Origin: Cliona cf. orientalis
Taxonomy: Eukaryota > Porifera > Demospongiae > Clionaida > Clionaidae
Direction: 5' to 3'
NCBI GenBank assembly: GCA_963930775.1
Contig: OZ005696.1
Coordinates: 124,001 to 188,000, forward strand
Length of the DNA stretch: 64,000 nucleotides
Shown: positions 11,401 through 40,395 of the stretch, piece after piece
Numbering within the stretch: position 1 is the first letter of the stretch
Layout: each line of letters begins with the position of its first letter
Notes under the pieces: generated by a model
What the model saw: the letters and a program-made list of their open reading frames with translations, nothing else
Databases searched by the model: none
Told to the model about the DNA's origin: nothing
Program-made: the position numbers and the translations under genes

Positions 11401-14400
11401 TATTACTAAGCTACATGCTGCAGTTGTTGATGGCCACCTGAAATTCCAACAGCATAATAATAATATTATACTATCCAGCTGAAGCTACTGTAGCACCTTC
11501 CGGATGAGCACCTGATACTCCTTTATCACTTGCAGTCACAGTTGTCATACCACCCCCAATGAGTATGGCACCTACCTATAATAATTATTATACTGAGCAA
11601 TGGTTAAGTTAATGTGCAGGACCCACCGTATTATCCACTGTGGAAACTAGATTGATATCCTTGATCCCTGTCAGCTGATGAAGTTGGAAGTTGTCTCTAC
11701 GTTTTTAATATCAAATATTATCATTATAATATTATTACAGTATAATATTATAGCTATACCTATCAGAATGAACAACTGTTATAGACTTACCAATGAAATG
11801 TTGGCTTCGTAATAATCTGATGTCAACATTAATGCTGATGCTGAAGATACATTTTATATAGGTATAGCTAACTTGCAGCTGCTGAGTATAAATTGTTTAG
11901 TACTAGCTATACCTATAATACAAAGTACATGAACCTTTAAGTTAGTGGTTTGAACCTACCACAATTCAGGGTTTAATTAACTATTACACCAAATCCAGTT
12001 TTATGTTGATATGACTGCATGGTTGAGACTACACTCCTTGCTGATAATATTGTGTTAGTGAGAAAAGGTAAAATTAATCCAAGTTTATATCAGATTCTGC
12101 TAATTTTATAATCATGTGAGACAGAGCCTCTTTGCACAATCAATAATATAATACATTCAGAAATGTACGCAAAGTTAATGAACTGCTATAAAACAAGCTT
12201 TAGCTATAGAGCTACCTAGCTAGATGATACACCTCAATATACAGCTTCAGAGTCGTCACAATCTCTCAATCTCTGTAGAGTGTTACCGTGTGTGTGCGGA
12301 TTAGGTGAGTATAGTGTAGGTAGAACAGTATAAATAATAGACGGGTATACAAAATTTAATACATTAGCATGGCAGAGACTGTGGGCCTAGGCTATTAGCT
12401 ATATATAGCTAGCACGATTTCAAACACTAGACTGGCTTTCAGGTTTAGGGCTGGCCCTTCATTCACCATCCCACAGCATGCATAGTGATGGCTTGGTCAT
12501 TGCCAAACGCATGTAGCTCATGCAACAAACTGGCACACACAAGTTTATTTACCTCGTTTCGATCAGGGTGAGTGCAGCTTCGCTGGACTCCACCTAGTGA
12601 AGACAGGCTGTCCTAGCGAACTTTAAACGTAGTGATAACTCTGTCCTGTAGCTAGTAGCTAGTGCCGCTCTTGGACAGATCGCTTGGATGTCCTCAGTAG
12701 CTCACGTTCTGACATGCATTAGCCAAGGCTAAGGTGACCTTCGCGCGATCCCGAACAAACCCGCAGGTATGCTCGTTTGTCCTTGTTAATTAGTTCGCGG
12801 TATCCGCGATTGGGCGAATGCGTCATAGCCTGCGATATGGACGTACGTGAAAAACGGGACTTCCCCCGCGCGTTCCAACCACTAAAACTAGCATATACTC
12901 GGATATGAAAGTAAAACTAAAAATTCTGCCCACAACATTTTTGAAGATTTTTCATTCTGTCCATGTATATATAAATTTTATCTCATAAAACCCTTCCCAC
13001 GGCTAGATAAGTTAATTATTTACATTACATTACATTACATTACATTACTCATACGGAAATTCTTTTATCTTATGGTGTAACTTAGTGTATAATTAAGTCG
13101 TTGCGGTTAATAGTTAAGAAAGAATGCTTTGATCTTGCTTTGAAGTGGGCAATTACCGGTGTTTTCTTCAGGGGCGACTTCCGGTCGCTAATTACACGCG
13201 CATAATCATCCCTGGCCGATTCTAGACACGCCCACCTTCGACCAAAAGCACTCGTATGGCCTCTTCGGCCACGCCCCTTCACGATTCGCTAATTGAATTA
13301 GCCAATCCTGACGCTCACGCCCACGCACTTTAATGCTACCTTAAATAGTTGAGGTACTGGGATTATGGGAATTTATTGCGTATTTCCTGTGTGCAGGGAA
13401 GATGAGTTTGAGGAGGTTGGGAGCAGTGGTGAAGAGGTGGAGGATGAGGACAGAGTCAGTAGCAAGGAAAGTGTGAAAAAAGGTGATGGATTGGTTGGTG
13501 GCAGCAGTGCTAAGGGGAGGGAAACATGCGCAGATGAGAAAGCTGAAGAAATGGGTAAAAATGGTTCTTTTAAGGAAGAGAAGAATGATGATGGACCTAG
13601 GTAAGCTATTCTATCTCACGTACACACACCTAGTACCTTGAATATGCTGCTAATTGATAATGCCCCCCCCCCCCCCCCCCATGTTCACCTGTGCTAATGT
13701 GTGTAGGATGACTAAACAATTATTAAGAAAAATATGTAAGGATAAGAAATTATATCAAACACCTCACCTGAATGATGTGCTTTATCTACACTTCAAAGGT
13801 ACAATAATTTGTAATAATAATCATGGATTTGTGATATTGCTGAGTCTGCATTAACTTTGTAGGTTTTTCTCGCATTGAGAATCTTGAGGAGTACACTGGA
13901 CTGAAGTGCATTTGGCTGGAGAGCAATGGAATACTTAAGATTGACGGACTAGACCACCTAACAGAGCTAAGATGCCTGTAAGTAATCCTACTTGGTAATG
14001 GTTGCCATTACAATAATAATAATTATTATGTCATATTTATGCAGATTCCTTCACCAGAACCTGATCACTAAGATAGAGAACCTTGATTCTCTGCAGAACC
14101 TGGGCACACTCAACCTCTCCAATAACATGATCACAAGATTGGAAAATCTACGTATGTCACTCATCACTAATCACTGCTTTTTTAGGGAGGGCAACTCCTT
14201 ATCAGTAGTGTTCATGTATTATTTGTAGATTCTTTATCTGTAGTGTTCATGTTGGTTTTGGGCAACTCCTTGTTAGTAGTGTTCAAGAATTTAGTTCTGG
14301 GGAACTCCTTACCAGTAGTGTTCGTGTATGTGATAATTTAGTTTTGGGCAACTCCTTGTGAGTAGTGTTTCCCCTGGCCCCCCAGGTTGCCTCCCATTAC

Positions 14401-15235
14401 TAAACACACTGCAGATTGCTCACAACAAGCTGAAGACAGCCCAAGACATTGAAGAGCTAGCTCACTGTCCTAGTCTCAGGTATGTTGTTACTTACCATAC
14501 TGTGCATTACTGTGGTGATGTCATCATTACATCATCGTCATGCAGTGTGGTTGATGTGTCTCATAATCGTCTAGAGGAGGTGGAGGTGATCAGTGTCATC
14601 ACTAGAATTCCAGAATTGGTAAAATAGAAAATTAATAATTATTGTCATAGTAATAATTATTATAGGTGCTGGGGTGCAGTGCAGGCTATAAATAAATTTT
14701 TCTGTAAGCACAATTTTTGTTTATTACTTCAGAGTGTATTGAACATGATGGCCAATAAGGTGATAAGGCGCACACAGAACTACAGGAAGACACTCATCTG
14801 TGATGTTGTAAGCATGTGTTCCAAAGATAAAACTTAGTGTAATAGTATAATGAAATGTGATTTATTTATTTATTGTACTAATACCTATCGTACAGCCGAC
14901 TCTGAACTACCTCGATGACAGACCAGTGTTCCCCAAGGACAGGGCCTGTGCTGAAGCATGGTGCGTCAGTCTACAAGTATTACAAACTGTACTGATTTAT
15001 GTCCCTTGTTTGCACCCTGGCTGGTGTGTCATTCACTGTAGGCGTCGTGGTGGAGTGGAGGAGGAGAGGGCAGAAAGACAGAGGTATAACCAAAGAGAAG
15101 ATATGAGAATCATGAGCAGTGTCAACGGTAAACATTTGAAAAGTGCCTGTAACTGCTCCAAGGTATACCATTTTCTCTCTCTCACTCCCTCCCCCAGGTC
15201 TTGCTCATATCAGGCAGCAGGCCATCGCCAGCTAG
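2425..15235 (+). CDS. DNAAF1: DNAAF1/LRRC50-like dynein assembly factor, copy 1, C-terminally truncated
   Basis: Leucine-rich-repeat protein of the DNAAF1 family, which acts in the cytoplasm to preassemble axonemal dynein arms. Exons: 2425-2462, 13397-13600, 13707-13798, 13863-13977, 14045-14151, 14386-14479, 14546-14618, 14733-14807, 14896-14960, 15042-15127 and 15198-15235. They join in phase to 328 codons. Family hallmarks are the segment [18 protein letters not shown], an SDS22-type LRR array (about residues 110-230) and [20 protein letters not shown] just after it. Relative to copy 2 the reading frame meets TAG at 15233-15235, where copy 2 continues with Arg-Gln, so the acidic and disordered C-terminal half is missing. 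Intron 1 is about 10.9 kb and filled with nested transposons. The LRR exons are nearly identical to copy 2. It may be a shortened paralog or an early pseudogene. Confidence 0.88.
3025..3303 (-). other. GC-rich open frame inside the outer transposon, not recognised
   Basis: A 92-codon open frame starts with a hydrophobic stretch ([20 protein letters not shown]) that could be a signal or membrane segment, followed by mixed sequence with no motif I recognise. The surrounding 2.7-3.3 kb is richer in G and C than its neighbours and holds many CCACGCCC-type words. It could be a captured host exon or a chance frame. Confidence 0.2.
3330..4140. repeat. Tandem duplication of a ~400 bp unit
   Basis: The block from about 3350 to 3745 recurs with point changes at about 3755-4140. 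Shared landmarks in the same order are CACTAAGCAGAAAAAAA, GATGCATAGTAGAGCCATAC, GTAGCGCGTGG and CCCCCATGAATTAGATTATT. It is non-coding and belongs to the body of the outer TTAA element. Confidence 0.8.
6063..8894 (-). CDS. pogo/Tigger-like DDE transposase with C-terminal PHD-type finger
   Basis: Two exons, 8894-6356 and 6232-6063, join in phase to 902 codons. Near residues 45-85 there is a helix-turn-helix of the pipsqueak/CENP-B kind ([17 protein letters not shown]). The DDE nuclease core follows: first Asp in FNVDESGFP, second in [13 protein letters not shown], third in the [14 protein letters not shown] block. The middle is charged, with a Lys/Glu/Arg-rich coiled stretch, and contains an internal duplication around [15 protein letters not shown] and [15 protein letters not shown]. 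The second exon encodes a Cys/His finger, with [12 protein letters not shown] and YICYDCKE as in PHD fingers, which usually read histone tails. The long first-exon frame would also end without splicing after about 16 more residues, but the GTGAGT donor and strong acceptor favour the finger. The start at 8894 is the first ATG of the frame. Confidence 0.85.
9741..9752. promoter_or_regulatory. NRF1-like palindrome in pogo element
   Basis: TGCGCATGCGCA is a perfect palindrome matching the NRF1 consensus. It lies about 850 bp upstream of the transposase ATG, inside the transposon, and may mark its promoter. An AG acceptor just before the ATG (near 8912) would allow a spliced 5' leader. Confidence 0.35.
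10809..13080. mobile_element. Element X copy 2 (intact, carries a MITE)
   Basis: This copy repeats the sequence of copy 1 from end to end (4150-5628 joined to 10083-10808) with small indels, and has the same CACCATAAGATAAAAG inverted ends. It lacks the pogo-like insertion but has a 163 bp MITE at 11177-11339 that copy 1 lacks. The two copies lie head to tail with almost no spacer. Confidence 0.8.
11177..11339. mobile_element. 163 bp MITE with TA target duplication
   Basis: The ends are inverted repeats starting CTGTGCTTTGCAGGTCAGTT and closing AACTGACTTGCAAAGCACAG. TA flanks both sides (11175-11176, 11340-11341). The corresponding position in X copy 1 (about 4494-4505) is empty, which confirms insertion after duplication. 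Confidence 0.85.
14172..14372. repeat. Minisatellite in DNAAF1 copy 1 intron 5
   Basis: Diverged units built on GGGCAACTCCTTATCAGTAG followed by a TGTTCATG-type end are repeated about five times between exons 5 and 6. The same intron of copy 2 has the same repeat in more copies. Confidence 0.75.
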
Positions 15236-15367
15236 GCAGGCTGGTGGAGGTGATGGTGTAGAATGTTTTTGTTGATTATTAATTTTGTCATTCATTATTT
15301 AATCATTATTTGTCATTCATCATTTAATTAATTTTTGTCGGTGACATTGGTGCTTACTTTACTCCTT

Positions 15368-15377
15368 GCGCATGCGC
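15368..15377. promoter_or_regulatory. NRF1-like palindrome upstream of DNAAF1 copy 2
   Basis: GCGCATGCGC lies about 180 bp before the copy 2 ATG. Copy 1 lacks it at the matching place, so this may be a promoter difference between the copies. Confidence 0.35.
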
Positions 15378-15440
15378 GCGGGGTAATAGTAACGAAGTTG
15401 AAAACGGGTAAGGGGACGCCACAGGCAAAAAGAGAACGGC

Positions 15441-15453
15441 GTTGCTAAGCAAC
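15441..15453. promoter_or_regulatory. X-box-like (RFX) site upstream of DNAAF1 copy 2
   Basis: GTTGCTAAGCAAC, identical to the site of copy 1, 97 bp before the ATG at 15550. It is followed in both copies by a shared block (AAATATAGCGCACCTTGAAA), so the duplication included the promoter. Confidence 0.65.
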
Positions 15454-15549
15454 TAAGGTAAAATTCTAAATATAGCGCACCTTGAAATCTGGTACCACTT
15501 CTTTTTTCTCGAGTCTCCTCTCTTTAAGTCTTATAAGATCAAGCACAGT

Positions 15550-21094
<5,545 letters not shown>

Positions 21095-21347
21095 ACAGGT
21101 ATAACACAATGTCATAAAGTTCATAATATTATTATAATAGCGGTGTCTATCACTTGTGATTAACTTAATTAAGATTAGTCTTTATAAGAACTAGTAACTG
21201 TTAATAAGATCATTGAGCAAAATTTCCATAAATTTTACAATCATAAGACTTTAAAAATTTCTGTAAATATTAAGTTATCTGAATAATAATTAGTATACTA
21301 TCACACAGTTTTCGGAGTGCAAAGGCTGAAAATGGTGCAAATAATTT
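21095..21347. other. Short spacer between convergent genes
   Basis: AT-rich 253 bp between the stop codons of DNAAF1 copy 2 (plus) and the ZCCHC7-like gene (minus). It must hold both 3' untranslated regions. I see no other feature. Confidence 0.6.
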
Positions 21348-35851
<14,504 letters not shown>

Positions 35852-35925
35852 GGTGGGATCTTCACGTACTATACTGTACTTAGGCGCAGTTGGCCGATGA
35901 CGTAATTGCGACCTCCAATGTCTAA

Positions 35926-35936
35926 TGCGCATGCGT
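35926..35936. promoter_or_regulatory. NRF1-like site upstream of the ZCCHC7-like gene
   Basis: TGCGCATGCGT lies about 75 bp upstream of the minus-strand ATG at 35851 and is likely part of its promoter. Confidence 0.4.
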
Positions 35937-36176
35937 AGTACGTATCCGCTGACATCAAATCGAAACAAAATATTATCACATAAGATACGCACGGAAATTG
36001 AATGCTTTGTTTACAACTATCAACTACTTCAGCCTTGTGACAAGAGGTGACATGGTAAGCTTACTAATTTGTATTCTTTCCATTTACATTCCACTAATTC
36101 TTTGAAACGCTTACGTACACTCTCAGCTATTCACATCCGCAGGAAGGTAAAGTACTCATTTTCATGGGTTTTCGAC

Positions 36177-36183
36177 TATAAAG
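36177..36183 (+). promoter_or_regulatory. TATA box candidate for secreted protein gene 1
   Basis: TATAAAG 110 bp before the ATG at 36293. The second secreted-protein gene has a TATA box at nearly the same distance. Confidence 0.45.
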
Positions 36184-36292
36184 CCACGAGTGAGCGAGCA
36201 GACTGTGTACATGCATCGATTAACCACTCAATGTGAACTGAAGGAAGTGCTTTAAATAAAGTTTATCACCAGTCTATCAGTAGCTACTAACA

Positions 36293-37096
36293 ATGAAAAT
36301 GAACCTCGTATTGTCGAAATCAAGTCACGTCCTCTTCACCTGTCTAGCATTTATCTGTCATCTCCATTCACTGCCCCTCAGTAATGCTGCTCCAGTAGCA
36401 GAACTCGACCGAACATCATCCTACGCCACGAGCCAGAACAACGCTATATCTTCAACAAAACTCAGCACGGTTGTACGAGAAGCAGTAAGCAGTTCAGTAG
36501 AAACTCTCGGAGCAAACACCACACTAAACAACAGCACAACTTGTCAGCTAGTAAACAACATTGTCACCAAGCTGTTGGAGGCTGGTGTTCAAGCAAAATG
36601 CAAGCCAAGACCTCTCCAAGAACTAAAGCAAATGTTCCTGAACAGCACCCTGAACAGTGGATTTAGTACACAAAATCATGATAGCTGCTTGGGTCTCGAG
36701 AAACTGCCAGGCGTCAAAGATAACATCTATTACGTCACTACCAGCAGCTCTTGTTCAACATCAAGGAGCATACAGATCGATTCAGTCTGCCATGGGAACG
36801 GCAACTGCTCAATGAACACTGAGCTGCAACCAATCATCAATGATACAGACGAACTTGAAAACTATTTTCCACAATACGTGCTGCAGATTATGTGCAGCGG
36901 CTGCAGTAGAGATGATGGCAATTGTCTAGTGGAGCACAATCAATGCTATGTCAGCGAGAAGAAGAGTTCACCCTTTTATCCGTTAAAACGCGACACTCGT
37001 AACTGCGATGAGAATGGATACGAGAACTGGACATTAGACCGAGACCAGCCGAAAGAACCTGTAGTGGCATGCAGCTGCAGACGACTGTCTCAGTAA
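36293..37096 (+). CDS. Secreted Cys-rich protein 1, cystine-knot cytokine candidate (IL-17-like pattern)
   Basis: Intronless 267-residue protein. Residues 1-33 form a signal peptide with the hydrophobic core LFTCLAFICHL and a likely cut near SNA-AP. It has several N-glycosylation sequons (NNST, NCSM, NWTL). The C-terminal third is Cys-rich: NYFPQYVLQIMCSGC, then further Cys residues, ending VVACSCRR. The order aromatic-Pro, hydrophobic strand, Cys-x2-Cys, and a closing Val-Val-x-Cys-x-Cys is like the core of IL-17 family cytokines (their Tyr-Pro-Ser-Val and Val-Gly-Cys-Thr-Cys segments). It lies 5' of a second secreted gene that shares the start and end of this pattern, which suggests an old tandem pair. 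IL-17 membership is inference; another cystine-knot family such as Spaetzle/Trunk is possible. Confidence 0.72.
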   Translation: MKMNLVLSKSSHVLFTCLAFICHLHSLPLSNAAPVAELDRTSSYATSQNNAISSTKLSTVVREAVSSSVETLGANTTLNNSTTCQLVNNIVTKLLEAGVQAKCKPRPLQELKQMFLNSTLNSGFSTQNHDSCLGLEKLPGVKDNIYYVTTSSSCSTSRSIQIDSVCHGNGNCSMNTELQPIINDTDELENYFPQYVLQIMCSGCSRDDGNCLVEHNQCYVSEKKSSPFYPLKRDTRNCDENGYENWTLDRDQPKEPVVACSCRRLSQ

Positions 37097-38010
37097 ATTA
37101 GTATTATTATTACCGAAGATCACCACATACATACATACATGCATGACGGAACCGTCAATTCACTTAGCTATAGAGCTGTTTCCAGTCTATTTTTCAGTGT
37201 AATTAATTATTATTATTATTATATATTATCAGATTCTATCCGGTGTGCCTTGACCACCATAAACAATCATATCAATTTTAATATTATCAAATTTCATCTA
37301 CTATCATAAGAAAATTAATATTTCACACCAAAGTAAATGATTGCATAATTATAAATTATGTGCAAAAGCGCTACAGTAACAGTAACAGCATGGCAATCCA
37401 TGCCACAGTAGCTGTTCAAGTAGTTAGTTACTATATGAAGGAGTTACACTATAGTCATTATTAAATGACACAAATATACAATACATTAAAGTAGATGATC
37501 ACCTCTCGAAGATAGTATTTTCCAGAAGCTCCTTTTAGTATATGGCAGAACCCATACTATACCAGAATTTTGAATGAAAATACTCTGAGACTCGTGATCC
37601 CCAGAGCTAACTCTACCTCATATATTATTTCCCGAAAACACTGTGCCAGGCTTTGTGGAATAGCTCTACCCTTCCATAGCTGCTATATACTATAACTGGA
37701 ATACTGCACTATCCCTATTAAAATTTTTAATATTATTCCTAGTTAAAGTAATTAATTATGTGCACTTGAATTTATATCATTTTTAGGCATAGATCTACAC
37801 TTAGAACTAGCATAATAAATAATTGTATGTCTACTGTATGCATGTTTCAGCAACAGAAATAAAAAAGAAAGCATACAGCACCACCAAGCAAGCATGCACA
37901 CATGCTATTGCTGTACTCTCGCATGCAATACTAACAAAATGCACTTAGCTATAATAATATTATATTGGCCTAATTTACAAATCTCACAGTCCAATTATCT
38001 TAACTGGCTT
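37097..38010. other. Intergenic, no gene seen
   Basis: AT-rich DNA between the two secreted-protein genes, with ATT/TTA runs near 37201-37225. I see no open frame, transposon end or RNA gene here. Confidence 0.6.
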
Positions 38011-38428
38011 GAACATACAGAAAAAAAGGATGTTGCTAAACCTGCAATAGACATCAAAAGTAATGCTTGCTAGCTCTGGTATTGGAATGATTGAGAGTTA
38101 GTGATGCAGATTCCAGTAGGCTAAAATAAACAGACTATAAGCTAAGCGGTATAATAAACGTTGACAGCACACTATGTAGCGTGTACTATAGAGATAGGAA
38201 ATTAAGCGATTATCTTTACTTGAACATACAGAAAAAAAGGATGTTGCTAAACCTGCAATAGACGGGCCGTGGCATCAAAAGTAATGCTTGCTAGCTCTGG
38301 TATTGGAATGATTGAGAGTTAGTGATGCAGTTTCCAGTAGGCTAAAATAAACAGACTATAAGCTAAGCGGTATAATAAACGTCGACAGCACACTATGTAG
38401 CGTGTACTATAGCGATAGGAAATTAAAC
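38011..38428. repeat. ~209 bp tandem duplication upstream of secreted protein gene 2
   Basis: Two copies, about 38011-38212 and 38221-38428, begin TGAACATACAGAAAAAAAGG and are almost identical, with a small insertion (GGGCCGTGG) in the second. They end about 150 bp before the TATA box of the gene at 38682, so they may be part of its upstream control region. Confidence 0.9.
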
Positions 38429-38576
38429 GGAACTGAATCAGTGGGGATATTAATTACTTAGAAATTCGGTACATTACACGATCTCATTTATCATAACGCG
38501 CGCGCACGCAGTCCATATCAAAAATAGCAGAGCAGGGGTATATCTCACCACATGCGATTGCCTAAGCATCTAGTTG

Positions 38577-38584
38577 TATAAAAG
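38577..38584 (+). promoter_or_regulatory. TATA box of secreted protein gene 2
   Basis: TATAAAAG lies 98 bp upstream of the ATG at 38682, a good match to the consensus. Confidence 0.6.
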
Positions 38585-38681
38585 CTCGTCGACTTTTGCA
38601 AGAGAATCATGTCGACTAGAAACTACTTATTACTTACTCAGATAGCCAGTTCAAACTATCTATCAACACCACAAAATTACA

Positions 38682-39527
38682 ATGAACTATTCAGCAACTC
38701 TACTAAGACTTACCAAGGCAGTGCTCCTCGTAGCAACACTGCTCGGCTATTGCGCCAGTCTCCCAGCAGTTAGCCGGCCGCAGAGACCAGACGCCATCAT
38801 GGACGGCGCTGTGGATACATCAAGGGCACCGAAACTAAAACAATTGCAAGAAGCCTCTCATGGAACACGCACGCACCAGTTCCCAGCCAACTCGATTGAT
38901 TCACTGGAGCGCGACATGCGCGAGGCGACCACAGCCGAGGCGATGGCAGAAACTACCCCGAGCGTGGTGACAACCAGTGGCGATGAATCATCCCAGAGCA
39001 GCACAGAAAGTACAACAACCACGGCTCAGCCAGAAAGCGACGAATCATCAGCCACACTGACAGCGAAAAGAGCAGCAGCACGAGAACACTTCATACAGAT
39101 TATGAGGCAGTATTACACACACCCTCATACTGGTGGTCTCGAGGAATTGTCTGCTTTCATCAGTCTATCGGAGATGTACACATTAGGTCCACTTGCTACA
39201 GACCCTCGTGTCGATAATCCACCCTCTGATAGCATTATCGAGAACAATATAGAGCGATGCCAGGAAATGGTGGACAAACTCAATACAAATCGACAAAGTG
39301 GCGATTACTGCCACTGGACGTACACATGCAATTACAACGCCAATCGATTCCCCTCCATGATCATTAACGCAACAGAGTGTACGACAGAACATGGTGCACT
39401 GTGCATTCAGAGAATCAACGAGATGCAGACGTTCAGTAGAACTTTTGTTGGAATTGTCCCAACGTGGAGGAAGGACGATATTCCGGCCAGTGTAGTGTAT
39501 GGATACACATGCAGAAGAGCAACATAG
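38682..39527 (+). CDS. Secreted protein 2, IL-17-like cystine-knot candidate
   Basis: Intronless 281-residue protein. A signal peptide (core AVLLVATLLGYCASLPA) is followed by a low-complexity Ser/Thr/Glu-rich propeptide-like stretch to about residue 130 and a basic site (AKRAAAREH). The C-terminal domain contains DYCHWTYTCNYNANRFPSMI, then NATEC, a further Cys, and ends YGYTCRR. The Cys-x-Trp, Asn-Arg-Phe-Pro-Ser-hydrophobic and final Tyr-x-Cys motifs match the order of IL-17 family landmarks (Pro-Trp, Arg-Tyr-Pro-Ser, Gly-Cys-x-Cys). Both this protein and its upstream neighbour share signal peptide, intronless structure, TATA at about 100 bp and a Cys-Arg-Arg end. The family assignment is a hypothesis; the secreted nature is well supported. 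Confidence 0.75.
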   Translation: MNYSATLLRLTKAVLLVATLLGYCASLPAVSRPQRPDAIMDGAVDTSRAPKLKQLQEASHGTRTHQFPANSIDSLERDMREATTAEAMAETTPSVVTTSGDESSQSSTESTTTTAQPESDESSATLTAKRAAAREHFIQIMRQYYTHPHTGGLEELSAFISLSEMYTLGPLATDPRVDNPPSDSIIENNIERCQEMVDKLNTNRQSGDYCHWTYTCNYNANRFPSMIINATECTTEHGALCIQRINEMQTFSRTFVGIVPTWRKDDIPASVVYGYTCRRAT

Positions 39528-40395
39528 AAAGCGATACCCATGTGTTGATCACAGGTAATGATAATTAATGTATTTAAGTATAATATTAATTAGAACCAAT
39601 CTTATTTATTTTACCATTAAGGTTATTTATTGAACGCCCACTCTCCTAATACCTCATTTACCCCTTCCCCTCCCCCTCCCCCCAAGTATTCCTTCATCTA
39701 AATTAAATGAAACCCATCACTTCACTTATCATTATCATAATATCATGACATGTTTATAAATTATTTATATTATATATCACTATAGTATACTTTATTATGT
39801 TTGGCAGTCATAGTATATTTTTCGTAGAATGTGATATTGTACCGTTATTATGTAGCAATTATTGTCATAATATATCATCATCGCCACCTCAGCATAACAT
39901 TATACATGATAGTTAATTTTAGCAATTCATCTCTATATATGCAAGAACAGGTTATTTTTATGGGATTTCACGAAGTGTTTATATTTCTCAATCTGCCGTT
40001 TCTGTTATGGATGTTACAAACTGTCATGTCACTTTGTATTGTATACTTTTCAATCTAGTGTATTCACTGTATGTATAAATGTGCAAGCATAGCCAATTCC
40101 AAACTTAATAACTTTCAATAACCCAGTCTTTGTGAATTGAGTAACGCTGATGCAACTGAAAAAGGGAGCGAACACACGGAAATTTCACACACTGTTTTGC
40201 GTCCCCTCCTTTCCCCACCTGCCAGCGTTGCGTGTCTATAATTTATTCCCACATCTATCTCTCTCTCTCTCTCTCGGTTGCTTATCTTGTGTATACATCT
40301 GGAACCAGACTGCAAACATAAAAGACGAATGATTTTCACTTACGCAAGAGGGAAACACTTCAATGAAACATACACACTCGAGATATTCTCTCACG
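39528..40395. other. Intergenic, no gene seen
   Basis: AT-rich sequence with a CT microsatellite near 40257-40274. No feature beyond presumed 3' ends of the flanking genes. Confidence 0.6.

Larger units (their letters stand above)
2584..13340. mobile_element. Outer transposon with 27 bp TIRs and TTAA flanks (nested host)
   Basis: The left end at 2584-2610 (begins GGTAGCATTAAA) and the right end at 13314-13340 are inverted repeats with 26 of 27 positions matching. TTAA lies directly outside both ends (2580-2583 and 13341-13344), as in piggyBac-type insertions. When the inner elements are subtracted, roughly 1.8 kb belongs to this outer element: about 2584-4150 and 13081-13340. It carries no recognisable transposase, so it is probably non-autonomous. 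It sits wholly inside intron 1 of DNAAF1 copy 1. Confidence 0.75.

Noticed and set aside
14386-14479. Idea that DNAAF1 copy 1 is broken in the LRR region
   Set aside because: All LRR exons join in phase without stops; the only clear break is the early stop in exon 11.
38011-38428. CRISPR-like or satellite array
   Set aside because: Only two long copies with no spacers; it is a simple tandem duplication in eukaryotic DNA.
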